DNA of 64,000 nt from Oceanicola sp. (GTDB lineage: Bacteria > Pseudomonadota > Alphaproteobacteria > Rhodobacterales > Rhodobacteraceae), in contig CP051231.1 of assembly GCA_017792405.1 (NCBI GenBank), forward strand, positions 1,800,895-1,864,894, given 5' to 3'. A program made the translations under genes and the position numbers. Under the pieces are notes generated by a model. That model saw only the letters and a list, made by a program, of their open reading frames with translations, ran no database searches and was not told the DNA's origin. Below, piece after piece: positions 1 to 8,821 of the stretch (positions are counted from its first letter, which is position 1; each line of letters opens with the position of its first letter).

Positions 1-934
1 AGCTATGGTCCTGCGCGGCATTGAGCGGATCGGTGCGAAGGTAGTAGGCCTCCACGGGTGCATTCGGGTCGCCGCCTTCCATGGTATTCTCATGCAGGCC
101 GGCCGCGTTGAACGTATAGGCCGGATCGCCCGAGGCCGTCGCTGCCGCGCTGGCCATGCCCCCGCCCAGCGAGTGGCCGGTGTAGCGCACCTTGCCCGGT
201 TGGGCCGCGCTCGCGGTGCGCCCGATCTCGTTGGCGCGGCGGTAGTACTCGGTCTGCATGCCCGCGCCCTGGCCAAGGTTGGCGCCCCAATCCCCGGTCG
301 AGGTCGGCGTGGTGCCCTCAAAGGCCACGGTGTAGGTCTCTTCGCCCGTCACCGGATTGGTATGAACAAAGACATCGGCGTTGAAGTCGCTGTCCGGCAT
401 CGCGGTGAGATCGTTGGTGCCATCATGCAGGCCAAGCGCCTCCAGATCGGCCTGCGTCGCCCGGCGGGTATTGGCGGGCAGGTCGCCGCCCTCACCGTCG
501 AGATAGGCCGCCGCCGACATCGCCGCCATATCCTGCGCCGTCTGGTTCTCGGCCAGCTCTGCGGCAAGCGTCACGCACACCGGCCTCGGGTTCATGCCCG
601 GCATCGCCCCGGCACCGCCCCCGGCGCCACCTGCCCCGGCAAGACCGATGAGCACGTTGGGCTGGCCCTTGGTGATGACACCGCCCTTGGCGGTCGGGTC
701 GCCCATCCGCGCGGCCGGCTGGTTCATTACCAGCACTGTCGGCGAGCCAAACACGATGGCATCTATCGCAGCGGGCGGCGGGCCAATGCAGGCACAAAGG
801 TCGCCCAGTCGGGCTTGCGGCAGGTTGCCGGTCAGAACCGTGATCGCGCAGGGCGGGATGATCGGAAGGCCGGGCGGCACAGGGCACATCGAGCAGACAT
901 GCGTATCCGTGATCCGGGCGGCTGGTTGAGACAT
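1..934 (-). CDS. PAAR-domain protein with lipase-like domain, C-terminus cut by window edge
   Basis: The frame reads from an ATG at 934 down to the window edge (311 codons, no stop seen). Residues about 1-95 form a PAAR-type domain: it opens MSQPAARITDTH and carries repeated G-D turns and the segment QPAARMGDPTAKGG. PAAR proteins sharpen the tip of type VI secretion spikes and often carry an effector at the C-terminus. After a Gly/Ala-rich linker, residues about 120-311 look like an alpha/beta-hydrolase of the class 3 or Mbeg1 lipase kind, with the nucleophile elbow GHSLGG and Ser255 as expected nucleophile. The rest of the catalytic triad would lie beyond the edge. No other type VI gene is in the window. 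Inference: secreted lipase effector; an immunity gene would be expected next door, off the left side. Confidence 0.8.
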   Translation of the reverse strand, partial: MSQPAARITDTHVCSMCPVPPGLPIIPPCAITVLTGNLPQARLGDLCACIGPPPAAIDAIVFGSPTVLVMNQPAARMGDPTAKGGVITKGQPNVLIGLAGAGGAGGGAGAMPGMNPRPVCVTLAAELAENQTAQDMAAMSAAAYLDGEGGDLPANTRRATQADLEALGLHDGTNDLTAMPDSDFNADVFVHTNPVTGEETYTVAFEGTTPTSTGDWGANLGQGAGMQTEYYRRANEIGRTASAAQPGKVRYTGHSLGGGMASAAATASGDPAYTFNAAGLHENTMEGGDPNAPVEAYYLRTDPLNAAQDHS

Positions 935-1048
935 CAGAATAAATCCGTAAGTGCAATGCACCTCATCAAAGCATCGGGCGGCGCCCTGTCAAGGTCACCG
1001 CCCGAAGATCGTCTCGCAAATCTCTGCACTGTGCGGCCCGAAGCCCGG

Positions 1049-2218
1049 TCAGTTGTTGCCTTCCGGCTCGCTCGCGGCCCGCTCGGCCTCGATCTCGCGC
1101 CAGCGCGCCACGTTCTCGTTATGCTCTTCCAGCGTCTCGGCAAAGGCATGGCCACCAGTGCCATCAGCCACGAAGAACAGGTAAGGCGTGGTCTCGGGGT
1201 TCAGCGCCGCCTCGATGCTGAGGCGCCCGGGGTTGGCAATCGGCGTCGGCGGAAGGCCGTCGATCACATAGGTGTTGTAATCGGTCCGCGCCCGCAGCTC
1301 GCTCTGCCGCAGCCCGCGGCCAAGTGAGCCCCGGCCCTGCGTCACGCCATAAATCACCGTCGGGTCGGTCTGCAGCTTCATGCCCACCTCAAGGCGGTTG
1401 ACGAAGACGCTGGCCACCTGCCCGCGCTCCTCGGCCACCCCGGTTTCCTTCTCCACGATAGAGGCCATGACCAGCGCCTCCTCGGGGCTATCATAGGGCA
1501 GTCCCTCGGCGCGCTCGGCCCAGGCCTCGGCAAGGATCGACTGCTGCGCCGACTGCATCCGCTCGATCAGCGTGGCCACCTCAGACCCCTCGCGCACCTC
1601 GTAGCTATCGGGCGCAAGGCTGCCCTCTGCGGGCACCTCCACCTCGCCTTCGAGAAAGCCCGAGGCCTTCAGGCTCTCGACCACCTGCCAGCTGGTCACG
1701 CCCTCGGCCAGCGTCACCCGAAAGCGCACATCCGAGCCGCCGGTGCCCTCTGCATATTCTGCCGGGGCCTCCTCTGCGGCGGGGTCGTATTTGGCGACCT
1801 CCACATATTCCTGCGTGGCAGGGTCCAGCTCGCGCATCACCAACTCGGCGCGGAGCACGCCGATCCGGTAGTTCACCTCGGTGCCACAGGTGCTGCGGCC
1901 CGCCGTCGTGATGCTGTCGACGATCTCCTGCATCGAGGCACCGGGCGGCACCAGAAAGGAGCCTGCCTTCAGCAACTGGGTCCGGTCGGTGTATTCCGCA
2001 CCCATCCGGAAGATCATGCCATTGCTGACAGCGCCGCGCTCAACCAGCTCGTCGCTGACCACGCCCATGTTCGAGCCAGACCGCACCTGAAGGCAGATCG
2101 CCTCGGCCAGCGGCCCCTCACCGGTGTATTGCTTCTGCGCCCACGTCACGCCCACGGCGAGAGAGATCATCAGAACGATGATCACCGTAAGGCCGTTGGA
2201 GGCCAATGCACGCCACAT
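1049..2218 (-). CDS. mltG: Endolytic murein transglycosylase MltG
   Basis: MltG cleaves nascent peptidoglycan glycan strands and is thought to set their length. The 389-aa product has one N-terminal membrane segment (residues about 8-27, LTVIIVLMISLAVGVTWA) followed by a periplasmic YceG domain. The family's catalytic glutamate is visible in the segment ASIVEKETGV, and the conserved LQTDPTVIYG and YNTYVIDGLPPTPIANPG stretches follow. Its ATG overlaps the stop of fabF by one base (TGATG), so the two are almost certainly co-transcribed and translationally coupled. A fabF-mltG order is usual in proteobacteria. Length is normal for the family. Confidence 0.95.
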   Translation of the reverse strand: MWRALASNGLTVIIVLMISLAVGVTWAQKQYTGEGPLAEAICLQVRSGSNMGVVSDELVERGAVSNGMIFRMGAEYTDRTQLLKAGSFLVPPGASMQEIVDSITTAGRSTCGTEVNYRIGVLRAELVMRELDPATQEYVEVAKYDPAAEEAPAEYAEGTGGSDVRFRVTLAEGVTSWQVVESLKASGFLEGEVEVPAEGSLAPDSYEVREGSEVATLIERMQSAQQSILAEAWAERAEGLPYDSPEEALVMASIVEKETGVAEERGQVASVFVNRLEVGMKLQTDPTVIYGVTQGRGSLGRGLRQSELRARTDYNTYVIDGLPPTPIANPGRLSIEAALNPETTPYLFFVADGTGGHAFAETLEEHNENVARWREIEAERAASEPEGNN

Positions 2219-3495
2219 CAGTCAGAGACTTTCCGCAGGATCAGGCACGCGTTCGTGCCGCCGAATCCAAAGCTGTTGGAGAGCGCCACATCGATCTCGC
2301 GCTCATGCTTGGCATTGGCCGCGAGGTTCAGCTTGGGCTGCACCGCCGGGTTGTCGAGGTTGATCGTCGGCGGCGCCACCTGATCGCGGATCGCCAGCGT
2401 CGCAAAGATCGCCTCAACCGAGCCGGCCGCGCCCAATAGGTGGCCAATGGCGGATTTGGTCGAAGACATGGTGGCCTTGCTCGCCGCCGCATCTCCCATC
2501 ATCCGCTCCACAGCGCCAAGTTCGATGGTGTCGGCCATCGTCGAGGTGCCATGCGCGTTGATGTAGTCGATATCCTCGGGGCTGATCCCGGCCCGCTTGA
2601 TCGCCGCTTCCATCGCACGGTAGCCGCCCTCGCCATCCTCGCTCGGCGCGGTGATGTGATAGGCATCGCCCGAGAGGCCATAACCGATCACCTCGGCATA
2701 AATCTTCGCGCCCCGCGCCTTGGCGTGCTCGTATTCCTCCAGCACCACAACGCCCGCACCCTCGCCCATCACGAAGCCGTCGCGGTCTTCGTCATAGGGG
2801 CGGCTGGCGGTTTCGGGCGCATCGCCGCGCTTGGTGGAGAGCGCCTTGCAGGCGTTGAACCCGGCAATCCCGATCTCGCTGATCGGCGATTCCGTGCCGC
2901 CCGCCACCATCACATCGGCATCGCCCCACTGGATCAACCGTGCGGCATCCCCAATCGCATGGGCGCCCGTCGAACAGGCCGTCACCACTGCATGGTTCGG
3001 CCCCTTGAAGCCATATTTGATGCTCACCTGCCCGCTGACGAGGTTGATCAACGCCCCGGGGATGAAGAACGGGCTCACCCGGCGCGGGCCCCGCTCCTTC
3101 AGCAGCACGGCGGTATCGGCGATGGAGTTCAGCCCGCCGATACCGGAGCCGATCATCACGCCGGTCCGCAGCCGGTCTTCCTCGCCCTCGGGCGTCCAGC
3201 CTGCATCTTCCACCGCCTGCATCGCGGCGGCCACACCGTAGAGAATGAAGTCGTCCACCTTGCGGCGGTCCTTCGGCTCCATCCAGTCATCTGCATTGAA
3301 GGTGCCGTCCGAGCCGTCCCCCATCGGGATCTCGCAGGCATAGGTGGTGGCAAGATGGCTCGCGTCGAACCGGGTAATCGTCCCCGCCCCCGACTTGCCC
3401 GCCAAAATCCGGCTCCAGGTCTCTTCCACGCCGCAGGCCAGAGGCGTAACCATCCCCAGCCCGGTAATCACGACACGCCGCGTGCTGTCTGCCAT
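2218..3495 (-). CDS. fabF: Beta-ketoacyl-ACP synthase II
   Basis: FabF carries out the condensing step of fatty-acid elongation, joining malonyl-ACP to an acyl-ACP in the cytoplasm. The 425-aa product shows the thiolase-fold Cys-His-His triad: Cys in VVTACSTGAHAIG, His in INAHGTSTM and His in KSAIGHLLGA. The GFGGTNAC stretch near the C-terminus is also typical. I chose the ATG at 3495 (MADSTRRVVITG), which matches the usual family start; in-frame starts further upstream would add a non-conserved Arg/Pro-rich leader. It follows acpP and lies directly before mltG on the same strand. Confidence 0.95.
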   Translation of the reverse strand: MADSTRRVVITGLGMVTPLACGVEETWSRILAGKSGAGTITRFDASHLATTYACEIPMGDGSDGTFNADDWMEPKDRRKVDDFILYGVAAAMQAVEDAGWTPEGEEDRLRTGVMIGSGIGGLNSIADTAVLLKERGPRRVSPFFIPGALINLVSGQVSIKYGFKGPNHAVVTACSTGAHAIGDAARLIQWGDADVMVAGGTESPISEIGIAGFNACKALSTKRGDAPETASRPYDEDRDGFVMGEGAGVVVLEEYEHAKARGAKIYAEVIGYGLSGDAYHITAPSEDGEGGYRAMEAAIKRAGISPEDIDYINAHGTSTMADTIELGAVERMMGDAAASKATMSSTKSAIGHLLGAAGSVEAIFATLAIRDQVAPPTINLDNPAVQPKLNLAANAKHEREIDVALSNSFGFGGTNACLILRKVSD

Positions 3496-3627
3496 CTGCT
3501 CGGCCCCCATTCTTGGTGTTCTCGGTCTTCTCGGTCGGTTCAATTACACGGTAATGTGGTGGCGCGGCAAGGCACGATCAATGCTGCCGCGCGGCATCCC
3601 GCCCGCGGACGAACACACCCCCACAAA

Positions 3628-3652
3628 TGAAAAACGGCGCCCGGAGGCGCCG
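3628..3652 (-). terminator. Rho-independent terminator after acpP
   Basis: A perfect 7-bp stem (CGGCGCC/GGCGCCG, 3635-3641 with 3646-3652) with a 4-base loop is followed on the minus strand by five T residues (3634-3630). It lies about 30 bases past the acpP stop. It probably ends most acpP transcripts and lowers read-through into fabF, matching the far higher ACP demand. Confidence 0.8.
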
Positions 3653-3682
3653 AATTCATGCTTGCTGCCGATCCTCGGTGGA

Positions 3683-3916
3683 TCAGGCGGCTTCAGAGAT
3701 GAACTTCACCGCATCGCCGAAGGTCTGGATGGTCTCGGCGGCGTCATCGGGGATCTCGATGCCGAACTCTTCTTCAAAGGCCATGACCAGCTCGACGGTG
3801 TCGAGGCTGTCCGCGCCCAGGTCGTCGATGAACGAGGCGTTCTCGGTCACCTTGGCTTCTTCAACGCTCAGGTGCTCGACAACGATCTTTTTGACCCGAT
3901 CAGCGATATCGCTCAT
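3683..3916 (-). CDS. acpP: Acyl carrier protein
   Basis: ACP carries growing acyl chains on a phosphopantetheine arm. The 77-aa, strongly acidic product has the attachment motif [12 protein letters not shown] with Ser37 as the modified residue, and the four-helix pattern of the family. Start: ATG at 3916 preceded by GGAG. It sits between fabG and fabF as in many proteobacteria. A strong terminator follows and a promoter-like sequence lies upstream, so it can be expressed on its own as well as with the cluster. Confidence 0.97.
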   Translation of the reverse strand: MSDIADRVKKIVVEHLSVEEAKVTENASFIDDLGADSLDTVELVMAFEEEFGIEIPDDAAETIQTFGDAVKFISEAA

Positions 3917-4041
3917 GAAATTTCTCCGTCAGTGTTTCCGGGCCTTTGCGCCCTTCCGGTGTCCCTTGCCCCGGGTGGAAGCCCCACCTAGGCCCTGCCT
4001 GCCAAGGGCTATTCGCCCCCGGCCGCTCGAAATGTGCGCCG

Positions 4042-4069
4042 CCTATAACATGGTTTCAGGCGGACGCAA
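4042..4069 (-). promoter_or_regulatory. Candidate acpP promoter with inverted repeat
   Basis: On the minus strand a TTGCGT (-35-like, 4064-4069) and TATAGG (-10-like, 4042-4047) lie 16 bases apart, about 125 bases before the acpP ATG. The sequence between and over them contains the inverted repeat CCGCCT...AGGCGG, which could be an operator. This is pattern matching only. Confidence 0.35.
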
Positions 4070-4105
4070 ACGCTTTCCCAGAGGCGCCAAATGGCCCCCT
4101 CCGGG

Positions 4106-4843
4106 TCAGATCATGGCCATCCCGCCGTTCACGTGCAAGGTGGTTCCTGTAGTGTAACCAGCCTCGTTACTGGCAAGATATAGCGCAGCCGCGGCGATTT
4201 CCGCCGCATCGCCCATCCGGCCCGCCGGGATCTGCCCCATGATCGCGCCTTTCTGCTCATCGTTGAGCTTGTCGGTCATGGCGGTGGTGATGAACCCCGG
4301 CGCGATGCAGTTCACCGTGATGTTCCGGCTGGCCACCTCATAGGCAAGGCTCTTGCTCATGCCGACAAGGCCGGCCTTGGAGGCGGCATAGTTGCCCTGC
4401 CCCGGGTTGCCGGTGGCGCCAACGACCGAAGACACGTTGATGATCCGGCCCCAGCGGTTCTTCATCATGCCCCGCAGCACGCCTTTGCACAGGCGGAAGG
4501 CGGCGGTGAGGTTAACCTCGATCACCTGCGCCCACTCTTCCTCGCTCATCCGCATGAAGATGTTGTCCCGCGTGACACCGGCGTTGTTGACCAGAATATC
4601 CAGCCCGCCCATCGCCTCGATCGCCTGCTTCGGCAGCGCGTTCACCGCATCCGCATCGCCAAGGTTGCACGGCAGCACATGGGCCCGTTCGCCCAGTTCG
4701 GCGGCCAAAGCCTTCAGCGGCTCCTCACGGGTGCCGCTCAGCCCCACCGTCGCACCCGCTGCATGCAGCGCCTTGGCGATCTCGCCGCCAATACCGCCCG
4801 ATGCGCCCGTTACAAGGGCGCATTTCCCTGTCAGATCAAACAT
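4106..4843 (-). CDS. fabG: 3-oxoacyl-ACP reductase FabG
   Basis: FabG reduces 3-oxoacyl-ACP to 3-hydroxyacyl-ACP with NADPH. The 245-aa SDR protein has the cofactor loop TGASGGIG (residues 14-21), the NNAG motif, the catalytic Ser in NVSSVVG and the YAASK motif, then the PGFI turn and a C-terminal LHVNGGMAMI as in true FabG proteins. The ATG at 4843 is preceded by GGAGTAGGCAGGA. It starts only six bases after the fabD stop, so fabD-fabG form one transcription unit running towards acpP. Confidence 0.95.
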   Translation of the reverse strand: MFDLTGKCALVTGASGGIGGEIAKALHAAGATVGLSGTREEPLKALAAELGERAHVLPCNLGDADAVNALPKQAIEAMGGLDILVNNAGVTRDNIFMRMSEEEWAQVIEVNLTAAFRLCKGVLRGMMKNRWGRIINVSSVVGATGNPGQGNYAASKAGLVGMSKSLAYEVASRNITVNCIAPGFITTAMTDKLNDEQKGAIMGQIPAGRMGDAAEIAAAALYLASNEAGYTTGTTLHVNGGMAMI

Positions 4844-4849
4844 TCCTGC

Positions 4850-5791
4850 CTACTCCTCGTTCAGCGACGCGACCGCCGCCTTTACCTCATCGGGCGTGCC
4901 CACAGCGCGGGTCGCCACTTCCTTGTCGATCCGGCGGATCATGCCACTAAGCGCCTTGCCCGCGCCGATCTCCCAGATCTCCGTCACACCCTCATGGGCC
5001 ATGAACTGCACGGATTCGCGCCAGCGCACCCGGCCCGTCACCTGCTCGACCAGCAGCGAGCGGATCGTCGTCGGGTTGCTCGTGGCATGGGCCAGCACAT
5101 TCGTCACCAGCGGCACCTTGGGGTTATCCATGTCCACTTCGGCAAGCGCCCGCGCCATGACCTCTGCGGCAGGCCCCATCAACTCACTGTGGAACGGCGC
5201 CGAGACCGGCAGCAGCATCGCCCGCTTGGCGCCCCGCTCCTTGGCGATCTCGCAGGCCGCCTCAACGCAGGCCTTGGTGCCCGAGATGACCACCTGCGAC
5301 GGGTCGTTGTCATTCGCCGCCTGGCAAACGCCGTTCTCGCTCGCGTCCTTCGCAACAGCTTCCACCGCGTCAAAGTCCAGCCCGAGGATCGCAGCCATCG
5401 CGCCCTCGCCCACCGGCACCGCCGCTTGCATCGCCTTGCCGCGCGTGCGCAGCAGCCGGGCCGTGTCGGCCAATGTCAGGCAGCCCGCCGCGCAAAGCGC
5501 CGAGTATTCGCCTAGGCTGTGCCCGGCCACATACTTCGCCGCCGTCACCTGCACGCCTTCGGCTTCCAGCGCCCGCATCGCGGCCATCGAGGTCGCCATC
5601 AGCGCGGGCTGGGCATTGGCGGTGAGCGTCAGCTCCTCTGCTTCACCTTCCCAGATCAGCGCCGAGAGCTTCTCTCCCAGCGCCTCGTCCACCTCTTCGA
5701 AAACAGCTGCCGATGCCGGGTATGCTTCGGCCAGCGCCTTGCCCATGCCGATCACCTGCGCGCCCTGACCGGGAAATACGAACGCCCTCAT
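4850..5791 (-). CDS. fabD: Malonyl-CoA:ACP transacylase
   Basis: FabD moves malonyl from CoA to ACP, supplying the extender unit for FabF. The product (313 aa from the ATG at 5791, MRAFVFPGQGAQ) has the N-terminal FPGQGAQ motif, the nucleophile elbow AGHSLGEYSAL and the distal PVSAPFHSELM segment with the catalytic His. The chosen ATG follows a strong GGAGGGG. An open frame continues about 28 codons further upstream but has no family similarity. It is the first gene of the fab cluster and is divergent from the cytochrome b561-YceI gene. Confidence 0.95.
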   Translation of the reverse strand: MRAFVFPGQGAQVIGMGKALAEAYPASAAVFEEVDEALGEKLSALIWEGEAEELTLTANAQPALMATSMAAMRALEAEGVQVTAAKYVAGHSLGEYSALCAAGCLTLADTARLLRTRGKAMQAAVPVGEGAMAAILGLDFDAVEAVAKDASENGVCQAANDNDPSQVVISGTKACVEAACEIAKERGAKRAMLLPVSAPFHSELMGPAAEVMARALAEVDMDNPKVPLVTNVLAHATSNPTTIRSLLVEQVTGRVRWRESVQFMAHEGVTEIWEIGAGKALSGMIRRIDKEVATRAVGTPDEVKAAVASLNEE

Positions 5792-5993
5792 CGCCCCCTC
5801 CATGGTTGTTTGGCCCGTCCTAGCCTGTCGCGCCCCGCACGACAAGCATGGCCCCCACCTCCTGCGCCAGAGCACTTACGCGCCGGGTCGCCGGTTTATT
5901 CTGTGCCTGCGCGCACAACCGGCCTTCGCATACCGCCCCTACTCTCCGGCTCCGCACATGCGTATCTTCGCGCCCAACAACCGGAGACACCTG

Positions 5994-7217
5994 ATGCCCC
6001 TCGCCAATACTTCTTCCAGCTACGGCACCATCGCCAAGAGCTTCCACTGGATCACCGCCCTCCTCGTCCTCGCCCTCTGGCCGCTGGGATGGTTCGCCAA
6101 TTCGTGGCCCTACGATACCCAGGAGGCCTTCGATACCAAGTGGCTCCTCTTCTCCCTGCACAAAACCCTCGGCGTCGCGCTGTTCTTCATCGCGCTCGCC
6201 CGCATCGTCTGGACCCTGACCCAGCCCCACCCGCGCCACCTTGGTGAAAACCGGGTCGAGAGCCTCGCCGCCTCCACCATCCACTGGCTGCTCTACGGCT
6301 CCATCATTGCCCTGCCGATGACCGGCTGGATCGAGCACGCCGCCTCCGAGGGCTACGCCCCCATCCTCTGGCCCTTTGGCCAAGACCTGCCCTTCATCCC
6401 GAAAGACGTGCCTCTCGCCGTCGCCTTCGCCCATATGCACGTGGCGCTCACATGGGTCATCCTCGGCGCGGTCGGGCTTCACATCGCGGGCGCCCTCAAG
6501 CACACCGTCATCGACCGGGATGGCACCCTCGCCCGCATGTGGTTCAGCCGCAAAAGACCGCCGACCCCGCCCGAGAACCGCGGCCACGGTGCCCTGCCCG
6601 CCCTGCTCGCCACCGCCGTTCTCGCCGCCGCCCTGGTCTTCCCCTTCGTCACCGGCGAAGAGCAGAGCCAGGCACCCGTTGCCGCCGCAGAGGTCACAAC
6701 CGAGGCACCCGCAACAGCCGAAACTCCCGCCGAAGGGCCCCTCTGGACCGTCCAATCCGGCACCATCGGCCTTTCTATCACCCAGATGGGCAGCGCCGTC
6801 TCGGGCAGCTTCCCCGACTTCACCGCCACCATCGCCTATGATCCCGAGGCCGCCGGCCCGCAAAAGGGCCAGGCCGATGTCACCATAGATATTGCGACCC
6901 TCACCCTCGGCTCCGTCGCCGCCCAGGCCCAAGGGCCGGACTATTTCGACAGCGCCCAGCACCCCACCGCCACCTACTCCGGCCCCATCGTCGAGGCCGA
7001 CGATGGCACCCTTACCGTCGATGGCACCCTGACGATCAAAGGCCACGCCGCCTCCGTGCCGCTGCCCTTCACCCTCACCATCGAGGGCGATACCGCCACC
7101 GCCTCCGGTAGCACCACGCTTGACCGCCGCACCTTCCACGTGGGTGACGGCATGACAGATGAAGGCTCCCTCGCCTTCCCCGTCGAAATATCCATCGAGA
7201 TCACCGCAACCCGGTAA
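5994..7217 (+). CDS. Cytochrome b561-YceI fusion protein
   Basis: The 407-aa product joins two families. Residues about 1-190 are a four-helix cytochrome b561-type membrane domain with histidines placed to bind heme (SFHWITALL, HKTLGVALFF, IHWLLYGSIIALPMTGW, HMHVALTWVILGAVGLH). A fifth hydrophobic helix (residues about 200-220) and an Ala/Thr/Pro linker lead to a YceI-like lipocalin-type domain (WTVQSGTIGLSITQMG ... DRRTFHVGDGM), expected in the periplasm. In E. coli the two functions are adjacent genes, yceJ and yceI. Start: ATG at 5994 after CCGGAG; another ATG at 5960 is possible. Role inferred: membrane redox chemistry on a polyprenyl or quinone-like ligand. It converges on a separate yceI. 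Confidence 0.85.
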   Translation: MPLANTSSSYGTIAKSFHWITALLVLALWPLGWFANSWPYDTQEAFDTKWLLFSLHKTLGVALFFIALARIVWTLTQPHPRHLGENRVESLAASTIHWLLYGSIIALPMTGWIEHAASEGYAPILWPFGQDLPFIPKDVPLAVAFAHMHVALTWVILGAVGLHIAGALKHTVIDRDGTLARMWFSRKRPPTPPENRGHGALPALLATAVLAAALVFPFVTGEEQSQAPVAAAEVTTEAPATAETPAEGPLWTVQSGTIGLSITQMGSAVSGSFPDFTATIAYDPEAAGPQKGQADVTIDIATLTLGSVAAQAQGPDYFDSAQHPTATYSGPIVEADDGTLTVDGTLTIKGHAASVPLPFTLTIEGDTATASGSTTLDRRTFHVGDGMTDEGSLAFPVEISIEITATR

Positions 7218-7270
7218 GGCGGCGCCCGTCGCACCAACCCACGCGCGGGACGCATCTTGCCCTACCAAAC

Positions 7271-7302
7271 AAAAAAGGGCCGCCGGATCACTCCGGCGGC
7301 CC
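7271..7302 (-). terminator. Terminator between convergent b561-YceI and yceI
   Basis: Perfect 11-bp stem (7277-7287 with 7292-7302) and TCAC loop. On the minus strand six T residues follow (7276-7271), making a strong terminator for yceI. The stem is symmetric, so it may also stop plus-strand transcripts, though the T-run on that side is poor. Confidence 0.85.
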
Positions 7303-7323
7303 TTCGCATTCAATCCCGCGGGA

Positions 7324-7905
7324 TCACTCGGCCTTGCCGGCCTCAATCGAGATCTCAACGGCAACCTCATCGCTCACCATCGGGGCGAAAGCGCCGAGGT
7401 TGAAGTCGCTGCGCACCAGCGTGGTGGTAGCGCTGAAGCCCGCCCACGGCACACCGGCCATCGGGTGGCTGTCGGTCTGGCCGTTCAGCTTGGCGTCCAG
7501 CACGACTTCCTTGGTCACGCCGTTGATCGTCAGATCGCCGGTGATCAGCGCAGTATCCTCGCCGGTCACTTCGATCCCGGTGGAGGCAAAGCTCACGTCC
7601 TCACCCGCATCGGCGCCAAAGAAGTCACCGCTCATGAAGTGCTGGGTGCGCTCGTCCCAGCCGGTGATCAGGCTGGCTTCAGGGAAGCTCACGGTCACGC
7701 TGGAGGCCGCCGGGTCTTCCTTGTCCCACATGATTTCGCCATCAAAACCGGAGAACATGGAGGTCGTGGTCGAGAAGCCGAAGTGGTCGTAGGTGAATAC
7801 GATCTGGCTGTGGCTGGCGTCGAGCGCGTATTTTTCGGTCTCGGCAAAGAGCGGGGCGGTGGTAGCAACGGCGACAGCAGCGCCAAGGAAGTGGGATTTC
7901 AACAC
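7324..7905 (-). CDS. YceI family periplasmic protein
   Basis: YceI proteins are lipocalin-like beta-barrels that bind isoprenoid or fatty ligands in the periplasm. The 193-aa product has a signal peptide (AAVAVATTAPLFA, cleavage near residue 21) and the family pattern YALDASHSQIVFTYDHFGFSTT, SDFFGADAGEDVSFAS-like and LTINGVTKEVVLD segments. The start codon is GTG at 7905, about eight bases after AAGGA; no ATG fits. Its neighbour on the other strand carries a YceI domain fused to cytochrome b561, so the two may share a pathway. Confidence 0.9.
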   Translation of the reverse strand: MLKSHFLGAAVAVATTAPLFAETEKYALDASHSQIVFTYDHFGFSTTTSMFSGFDGEIMWDKEDPAASSVTVSFPEASLITGWDERTQHFMSGDFFGADAGEDVSFASTGIEVTGEDTALITGDLTINGVTKEVVLDAKLNGQTDSHPMAGVPWAGFSATTTLVRSDFNLGAFAPMVSDEVAVEISIEAGKAE

Positions 7906-8062
7906 GTTGGTGTCCTTTCAGGAGTGTATCTCTCCCCAGACACATCTGATGCCGCAGCGCAGAAGGCAACGCGCATCACCGCACAGAGCCTGTGGCATCC
8001 CGCGCAGACTGTGCATCATGTAACGAATTTGTGTCTTGTGAACGCCGTCGGCGTGAGCGCCC

Positions 8063-8578
8063 TCAGCCCGCCTGACGGCCCCGCAACAGGTCGCTGCCAA
8101 TCCGCCGCGCAGCCTCCCGCAGCGCATCCGGCGCGCCCCGCAGAACCGCCCCTTTCCGCCCGGCGGACTGCACGAACAGTGCCCCGCGCCCGGCATCGCC
8201 CTCCACGTCGATCCCCGAGATCGAGTCAAAGCTCCACTGCGCCACAAGCTGCGCCTGCCCCGAGGCGGTCAGCCTCCGGCGCCGCAGCAGGCGTTTCTCG
8301 AGGTCTACATCCAGTTCCATCCGCGGAGCGCGGCTTGCCCGCACGGCAATAATTCCGCCCGCGACGATCAGCACCACGCCGATCACCAACTTGGTCAGCA
8401 GCCCAACCGCCATCGGCACCGCCAAAAGGCCCAGCCCGGCCACGATCAGGCTCACGCCCAACAGGCGCCCCATCGGCTGCCCGGCGGCAATCTCGCCATC
8501 TTCCGAGAGCACATAGCCCCCGAGCCGTTCGGTGATCCGCAATCCCTCGCGTGTCGAATGCATCTCGATCGACGCCAT
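8063..8578 (-). CDS. Unknown two-helix membrane protein
   Basis: A 171-aa protein that I do not assign to a named family. Residues about 45-95 hold two close transmembrane helices (LLGVSLIVAGLGLLAVPMAV and LTKLVIGVVLIVAGGIIAV). The C-terminal half is charged and probably cytoplasmic, with a MELDVDLEKRLLRRRRLTASG segment like PH-type or bPH2 domains that follow such hairpins. ATG at 8578 follows GAGGCAGG. It is divergent from rpsF and convergent with nothing; expression is probably independent. Codon bias matches the neighbours. Confidence 0.65.
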   Translation of the reverse strand: MASIEMHSTREGLRITERLGGYVLSEDGEIAAGQPMGRLLGVSLIVAGLGLLAVPMAVGLLTKLVIGVVLIVAGGIIAVRASRAPRMELDVDLEKRLLRRRRLTASGQAQLVAQWSFDSISGIDVEGDAGRGALFVQSAGRKGAVLRGAPDALREAARRIGSDLLRGRQAG

Positions 8579-8749
8579 CGCTCTGCCTGCCTCTGTGTTG
8601 TACCTGCTCCGGGCTTTCCGCCCGTTTGCACCCATCTTGCCGCCTAACCCGACGAAATTAAGACAGAATCTCATCGGCCACGCCGCATTCCCCTCCCCCC
8701 GAGTCCTTTGCGCAACAGCCCCGCCCCGCGCCCGCACCGCCCACAAGGC

Positions 8750-8777
8750 TTGCAACCTGCCTGCGCTCGTGTAAAAG
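8750..8777 (+). promoter_or_regulatory. Candidate rpsF operon promoter
   Basis: TTGCAA (8750-8755) and TAAAAG (8772-8777) with a 16-base spacer lie about 110 bases before the rpsF start. The -10 match is imperfect, but position and A/T content stand out in a GC-rich region. Confidence 0.45.
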
Positions 8778-8821
8778 GCCCCATCTCTTCGCAAACCTAT
8801 CCACAGCGGAGCCACTCGTGC

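Noticed and set aside
5..1327. Long plus-strand open frame of 440 codons
   Set aside because: Antisense to the PAAR-lipase gene and mltG; its Arg/His-rich product fits a shadow frame of GC-rich genes.
8799..8808. CTATCCACA, one base off a DnaA box, before rpsF
   Set aside because: A mismatch at the first position and no second box nearby.
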